Below, piece after piece: positions 5,354 through 9,197 of a DNA stretch of 9,197 nucleotides (positions are counted from its first letter, which is position 1; every line of letters begins with the position of its first letter). The position numbers and the translations under genes are program-made. Under the pieces are notes generated by a model. That model had not been told where the DNA came from. It made no database searches and worked only from the letters and a program-made list of their open reading frames with translations. The DNA lies in the NCBI GenBank assembly GCA_028714055.1, contig JAQTNB010000034.1, positions 1 through 9,197 on the forward strand, written 5' to 3'. This DNA is from Candidatus Omnitrophota bacterium (lineage in GTDB: Bacteria > Omnitrophota > Gorgyraeia > Gygaellales > Profunditerraquicolaceae).

Positions 5354-6077
5354 TGTCCGTTCTCCTTTTTTGCGAACGCCCGCCCTCCAAAAGGTCGGGC
5401 CGCCGCTTCCTGGTCCTTGCCAACGCTTCCTTTTTTCTCCAGGCCTCAATCTTCTTATGATCGCCGGATAAAAGCACGGCAGGGACACAGAACCCTTTGA
5501 AATCAGCAGGCCTTGTATAATGCGGATATTCTAATAGATTACCTTCGAATGACTCAAAATTCAAGGAATTTTTATCTCCCAGGACGCCGGGGATGAGCCG
5601 GACCAGGGCATCCACTACCACCATTGCCGGCAGTTCCCCTCCGGTAAGCACATAATCCCCGATCGAAAGCTCTGCGTCCGCCAGGTGCTCCCGCACGCGG
5701 TCGTCCACCCCTTCATAATGGCCGCAGATCAGGACCAGGTGCTTTACCCGCGCGAGCATCTTTGCCCGCGCCTGGGTAAATTTTTCCCCCTGAGGAGCAA
5801 GCAGTATGACCTTTACCTGCGGCTTCCGGCTTTTGGCCTTGCGCCTGATCGCCTCAACCGCCCTAAAAATCGGTTCGGCGCTCATGACCATCCCTGAGCC
5901 GCCTCCAAAAGGGCGATCGTCCACCTTGCGGTGTTTATCAAGCGTGTAGTCCCTGAGGTCGTGGACAAATATCCTTACCCTCCCCTTTTCCTGGGCGCGC
6001 TTTATGATCGACTCGTTCAGCACAGGGCCAAACATCCCGGGGAATATAGTGATGATATCTATGCGCATAGTATTCAT
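5346..6077 (-). CDS. trmD: tRNA (guanine-N1-)-methyltransferase TrmD
   Basis: The 243-residue SPOUT methyltransferase makes m1G at position 37 of tRNAs, using S-adenosylmethionine. MRIDIITIFPGMF at 4-16 is the family N-terminus and PFGGGSGMVM at 56-65 is a signature. The trefoil-knot SAM site is ICGHYEGVDDRV at 117-128 and SIGDYVLTGGELPAM at 138-152. LLEYPHYTRP at 181-190 completes the active-site region. The first ATG overlaps the tgt stop as ATGA, implying translational coupling; a second ATG three codons later (6066-6068) gives the more canonical N-terminus and is an equally possible start. No clear Shine-Dalgarno precedes either. In many bacteria trmD follows rpsP and rimM; here it follows tgt directly. 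Confidence 0.97.
   Translation of the reverse strand: MNTMRIDIITIFPGMFGPVLNESIIKRAQEKGRVRIFVHDLRDYTLDKHRKVDDRPFGGGSGMVMSAEPIFRAVEAIRRKAKSRKPQVKVILLAPQGEKFTQARAKMLARVKHLVLICGHYEGVDDRVREHLADAELSIGDYVLTGGELPAMVVVDALVRLIPGVLGDKNSLNFESFEGNLLEYPHYTRPADFKGFCVPAVLLSGDHKKIEAWRKKEALARTRKRRPDLLEGGRSQKRRTDNG
5361..5367 (-). promoter_or_regulatory. Shine-Dalgarno site of rplS
   Basis: The minus strand reads AAGGAGA, seven bases, then ATG at 5351-5353. It lies inside the 3' end of trmD and fixes the rplS start, ruling out the long upstream extension of the frame. A strong site suits a ribosomal protein that must be made in excess over the TrmD enzyme from the same message. Confidence 0.75.
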
Positions 6078-7204
6078 GGGTGCAGGGCGGGCCGGGTATA
6101 GGAAGCGGTGAAGCCTTCCCTGAACTCCTTCCAGGCATCCTGTGCTATCGCCTCCCGTATCCGGCGCATCAGGTCCAGGTAAAAATGGATATTGTGCAGG
6201 CTTAAGAGCCTCAGGCCCAGTATTTCTTCCGTGTTAAAAAGATGCCTCAGGTACGCGCGGGTAAAATTCCTGCAGGTATAACACGTGCAGTTTTTATCCA
6301 AAGGGGAGAAATCCCGCGCAAAAGCGGCATTCCTGACCGTGATCTTACCGGCCGAGGTAAATGCCGTGCCGTTCCTTCCGTAGCGGGTCGGCACGACACA
6401 ATCGAACATATCCGCCCCCGAATCAACCGCCGCCACGATATCTTCCGGCAGGCCGACACCCATAAGGTAACGCGGCTTATCCTTCGGAAGGAACCCCAAA
6501 GTGAAGCCCGCGATATTATAGCTTAAATTTTTCGGCTCGCCGACCGACACCCCTCCGACGGCAAACCCGTCAAAATCCATCTCCGCCAGGCGCAGGGCGC
6601 AGTCCTTGCGCAGGTCTTCATACGTGGCGCCCTGCACGATCCCGAAAAGCAGCTGTCCGGCGGCACGCAGGCCCTGCTGCCCCGCGGCCCGCAAGGAGCG
6701 TTCCGCCCAATCCAGGGTCCTGCGCATCGCGACTTCCGCCTGGTCCCTGCCGCACGGATAATGCACGCATTCATCGAGCGGCATCATGATATCGGAGCCC
6801 AAAACACCCTGTATCTCGATGACGTCTTCGGGGGTAAGGAAATGCTTGAACCCGTCGATATGCGACTGGAACTCCACCCCTTCGTCGCTCATCTTGCGCA
6901 AGAGCGCCAGGCTGAATATCTGGTAGCCTCCGCTGTCGGTCAGGATGGGCTTTTGCCATGACATAAAACTATGCAGGCCGCCCGCCTCTTTGATGATCTC
7001 CATCCCTGGCCTCAAAAAAAGATGGTAGGCATTGGAAAGCAGTATCTGTGCCCCCGCACTCTCAAGCTCCGCGGGAGACAACGCCTTGACCGTGCCTTGC
7101 GTGCCCACGGTCATAAAACAGGGCGTATCGATCTGGCCATGGAAAGTGCGTAATTTTCCCAGGCGCGCGCGCGAATTTTTTTCGTTGTGAGTAAGCGTAA
7201 ACAT
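6074..7204 (-). CDS. tgt: tRNA-guanine transglycosylase (Tgt)
   Basis: The 376-residue enzyme exchanges guanine 34 of GUN-anticodon tRNAs for the queuosine precursor preQ1. The substrate-pocket motif DSGGYQIFSL at 90-99 contains the general base Asp90 (Phe is more usual than Tyr93). FAVGGVSVGEP at 214-224 forms the base-binding loop, and DMFDCVVPTRYGRNGTAF at 265-282 carries the nucleophile Asp268. The zinc site is intact: Cys306, Cys308, Cys311 and His337. GIVQGA at 188-193 deviates slightly from the common GIVQGG. Just before it an imperfect LRAAGQ duplication (171-176 and 179-184) fills a loop that varies in the family. The ATG lies 3 nt after queA, with no strong ribosome-binding site, so translation is probably coupled. 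Length is normal. Confidence 0.97.
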   Translation of the reverse strand: MFTLTHNEKNSRARLGKLRTFHGQIDTPCFMTVGTQGTVKALSPAELESAGAQILLSNAYHLFLRPGMEIIKEAGGLHSFMSWQKPILTDSGGYQIFSLALLRKMSDEGVEFQSHIDGFKHFLTPEDVIEIQGVLGSDIMMPLDECVHYPCGRDQAEVAMRRTLDWAERSLRAAGQQGLRAAGQLLFGIVQGATYEDLRKDCALRLAEMDFDGFAVGGVSVGEPKNLSYNIAGFTLGFLPKDKPRYLMGVGLPEDIVAAVDSGADMFDCVVPTRYGRNGTAFTSAGKITVRNAAFARDFSPLDKNCTCYTCRNFTRAYLRHLFNTEEILGLRLLSLHNIHFYLDLMRRIREAIAQDAWKEFREGFTASYTRPALHP

Positions 7205-7207
7205 AGG

Positions 7208-8200
7208 TTAAAGGATCAGCATGGCATCGCCATAGCTGTAGAAACGGTATTTCTTTTGTATGGCTTCCTGATAGGCCCTTTTCATAAGGCCTGTCCCGGC
7301 AAAAGCGCACACCAGCATATACAGGGTCGTGCGCGGAAGATGAAAATTCGTCAGCAGGCAATCGGTCATCCGGAACCGGTACCCCGGATAAATGAATATG
7401 CCTGTTTCCCCCCGGGTTTTGCCGCCTGCGTAGGTTTCAAGCGCCCTGCAGACGGTAGTGCCCACGCAAAAGATCCTGCCTCCCCTGGGACGCGCCGCAT
7501 CAATAAGCGTACGCGCCCGGGAAGATACGCGAAAACGCTCCTCATCCATCTTATGCGCAAGGATGTCTTCATGCCGCACCGGTTTAAACGTCCCCGGCCC
7601 CACGTGTAAGGTGATCATTGCCGTGCGCACGCCCCGGGCCTCGATCTTGCGCAGCAGGCGCTGCGTAAAATGCAAGCCCGCAGTCGGAGCGGCAACAGCG
7701 CCCTCAGCGCGCGCATAGACGGTCTGGTAATCATGCCGGTCCTGCGCGATGGGCCGGCGTTTTATATACGGAGGCAAAGGCATAACGCCGTGGCGGTAAA
7801 TACTCTGAAGGCTGGCAACGGAAAACCTGACCTGGTCTTTCGCGCTTAATACGCCGGAAAGCTTGCCCGAATTAAACTGGATCCTTTCTCCGACTTTGAC
7901 GCGCTGCGGCCTGACATACGCCTGAAAGGTATACCCTTTGAGCCTGCGCAAAAGCAGGACTTCTAGCCTGCCTCCGGTTGAGCGCCGCGCAAAAAGCCTG
8001 CACGGCAGGACTTTGGTGTCGTTAAGCACCAGGAGGTCTTCCGCGCGCAGGTAATCGCCTATATCGGAAAATTTGCGGTGGCTTACGATAGAACGCGCGC
8101 GGTCAACAACCATAAGTCGGCAGGCATCCCGCGCTTTCAGGGGATGCTGCGCGATCAATTCGGGCGGCAGCGGGTAATCAAAATCCGATAAGCGTAACAT
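7208..8200 (-). CDS. queA: S-adenosylmethionine:tRNA ribosyltransferase-isomerase (QueA)
   Basis: The 330-residue enzyme transfers and isomerises the ribosyl group of S-adenosylmethionine onto preQ1 in tRNA, giving epoxyqueuosine after Tgt has acted. Family signatures are FDYPLPPELIAQHP at 7-20, LVLNDTKVLPCRLFA at 57-71, YQTVYARAEGAVAAPTAGLH at 158-177, HVGPGTFKPV at 199-208, GTTVCRALE at 247-255 and TDCLLTNFHLPRTTLYMLV at 279-297. The frame is open to 8323, but the extra 41 codons overlap the SpoIID-family gene and show no QueA similarity. The ATG at 8198-8200 has GGGGA shortly upstream and gives the canonical start. It overlaps the upstream gene by 23 nt and ends 3 nt before tgt, the usual queA-tgt pairing. 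Confidence 0.97.
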   Translation of the reverse strand: MLRLSDFDYPLPPELIAQHPLKARDACRLMVVDRARSIVSHRKFSDIGDYLRAEDLLVLNDTKVLPCRLFARRSTGGRLEVLLLRRLKGYTFQAYVRPQRVKVGERIQFNSGKLSGVLSAKDQVRFSVASLQSIYRHGVMPLPPYIKRRPIAQDRHDYQTVYARAEGAVAAPTAGLHFTQRLLRKIEARGVRTAMITLHVGPGTFKPVRHEDILAHKMDEERFRVSSRARTLIDAARPRGGRIFCVGTTVCRALETYAGGKTRGETGIFIYPGYRFRMTDCLLTNFHLPRTTLYMLVCAFAGTGLMKRAYQEAIQKKYRFYSYGDAMLIL

Positions 8201-9197
8201 TGGTCCCCGGATAATAGTAGGCGAGTATCTCTTCCGCGCTCTTGCCGTTCTTAGCCATAAAATAGGCTCCCCACTGGCACATCCCTGCTCCGTGCCCCCA
8301 GCCTGTGCCCTCAAAGACCGCATCAGCCCCGGCCAGGCGCACGTTGAAATTCGCGCTGCGTATAAGCCCGTGTCCGAGCGTGCTCCTCAGGTCTTTCCCG
8401 GAAACCTCCAGGGTTTTTTCCCCATCGCTGATACTCAAGCGCGCAACGCGTCCCGACGGATTCTTTTCGACGACCGCAATACTCTTGATAGCGCCGATAC
8501 GCTGCCCTGCCTTGATCAGGGCGGTCCTGATCTCATCCAGCCCCGTAACGTAATGCCAGGAAAAATGCGGCGAACCCTTGCAAAAAGGACAGGCGACCCC
8601 TTTTAAGGGGGGCATATCGGTATTCCATAAATTTGAGGCATCCTCGGTATGCCCTGCGCAGGTCGCGTGATAATATGCCGGGATAACCTTGCCCTGATAC
8701 AGGATCGCCATCCCTTGCGTTTCATCCACGGCCTTATTGGTCCGGAAACGCTCCGAAGCCCTGCCCCCATACACCTGCGAATAGACGTCGCTGGTCACGT
8801 CAAAATCCCTGCTCTTGTTCTCCCGTATCTGATAGAGGGCATAGGTCCGGCAGGTGATCGCCTGGGCCTTGAGCGCTTCAGGCGGCCAGTAATGAGAGAC
8901 CTCATGATACAGGATCCCCCTGATGTAATCCTCAAGGCCGATCTCGTTTACCACCAGGAACCTTCCGTCGGGGTTCTTGATAAAACGCAAAAGCCCGCGG
9001 AATTTTTTCCCGTTTATGGAGAGTGACTCCGGGTCGTCGGCTTTTATCACGACCCTCTTTTTTGCGAACGTTTTCGCGCCGAAGGCGATCCCGTTCTTAT
9101 AGGAGGTTACCGTGGTCTTTATCTCCCTGCCACGGTAGAGGATAGTGCCCCTCTCATCCATGACCACAAAAAACCCTCCGATCCTCAGCGCCAGGGA
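8178..9197 (-). CDS. SpoIID/LytB-family protein (predicted peptidoglycan lytic transglycosylase), 5' end outside window
   Basis: At least 339 residues are visible and the frame stays open to the right edge, so the true start lies beyond it; a GTG at 9165-9167 is internal. SpoIID-family enzymes cleave glycan strands lacking stem peptides. Counting from the first visible residue, EIGLEDYIRGILYHEVSHYW at about 85-104 holds the predicted catalytic Glu99 (in the place of VVPxEM in many members). AQAITCRTYAL near 111-121 is the usual following helix. A probable metal site HATCAGH lies at 177-183, with CPFC at 203-206 near it. The C-terminal signature GWGHGAGMCQWGA is at about 299-311. Any signal peptide is not visible. 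The gene overlaps queA by 23 nt. The family also occurs in non-sporulating bacteria, so it does not indicate sporulation. Confidence 0.93.
   Translation of the reverse strand, partial: SLALRIGGFFVVMDERGTILYRGREIKTTVTSYKNGIAFGAKTFAKKRVVIKADDPESLSINGKKFRGLLRFIKNPDGRFLVVNEIGLEDYIRGILYHEVSHYWPPEALKAQAITCRTYALYQIRENKSRDFDVTSDVYSQVYGGRASERFRTNKAVDETQGMAILYQGKVIPAYYHATCAGHTEDASNLWNTDMPPLKGVACPFCKGSPHFSWHYVTGLDEIRTALIKAGQRIGAIKSIAVVEKNPSGRVARLSISDGEKTLEVSGKDLRSTLGHGLIRSANFNVRLAGADAVFEGTGWGHGAGMCQWGAYFMAKNGKSAEEILAYYYPGTNVTLIGF

Noticed and set aside
5354..5488. 45-codon N-terminal extension of the L19 frame
   Set aside because: It lies inside trmD and has no L19 similarity, while the internal ATG at 5351-5353 has a strong ribosome site and gives the normal protein length.
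8201..8323. 41-codon N-terminal extension of the QueA frame
   Set aside because: It overlaps the conserved GHGAGMCQWGA end of the SpoIID-family gene; the canonical QueA N-terminus begins at the ATG at 8198-8200.
8178..9197. SpoIID-family gene as evidence of an endospore-forming organism
   Set aside because: The SpoIID/LytB domain occurs in many non-sporulating bacteria, and no other sporulation gene is in the window.

Overview
The window is a wall-to-wall block of 13 genes, all read from the minus strand (right to left). No gap between neighbouring genes exceeds 15 nt, and five neighbouring pairs overlap. No RNA gene, mobile element, CRISPR array, internal promoter or terminator could be supported. 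Two genes are cut by the window edges: a SpoIID-family gene at the right edge (5' end missing) and an acetyl-CoA synthase gene at the left edge (3' end missing).

Transcription order. (1) Cell wall and translation block, about 9197 to 3953: SpoIID/LytB-family protein, queA, tgt, trmD, rplS, rnhB, yraN. QueA and Tgt make queuosine at tRNA position 34, TrmD makes m1G37, L19 is a large-subunit ribosomal protein, RNase HII removes ribonucleotides from DNA, and YraN is a putative nuclease. (2) One-carbon block, about 3948 to 1: a cyclodeaminase/cyclohydrolase (fchA-like), folD, a small DUF486 membrane protein, metF, a small FAD-dependent oxidoreductase, and the N-terminal 150 residues of acetyl-CoA synthase (acsB). 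This is the folate (methyl) branch of the Wood-Ljungdahl pathway in reaction order: methenyl-THF cyclohydrolase, methylene-THF dehydrogenase, methylene-THF reductase, then acetyl-CoA assembly.

The most interesting reading is a division of labour in the one-carbon block. The FolD protein has Gln at the position of the catalytic lysine needed for cyclohydrolase activity (human MTHFD1 Lys56, E. coli FolD Lys54), and a separate cyclohydrolase-family gene overlaps its start. FolD also lacks the Arg and Ser that bind the NADP 2'-phosphate in the human enzyme, suggesting an NAD-linked enzyme. The flavoprotein between metF and acsB keeps its first FAD-binding motif but has lost the second (NAD) glycine motif and the usual Gly-Asp FAD motif. 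It is a candidate, unproven redox partner of MetF or of the CODH/ACS complex.

Organism: a GC-moderate bacterium with a Wood-Ljungdahl pathway and a bacterial-type AcsB that has an N-terminal domain. The mix of a SpoIID-family protein, a fused queA-tgt-trmD-rplS-rnhB operon and an acetogen-like C1 cassette would fit an uncultured lineage such as Omnitrophota. That is a guess from gene content and not a phylogenetic result.
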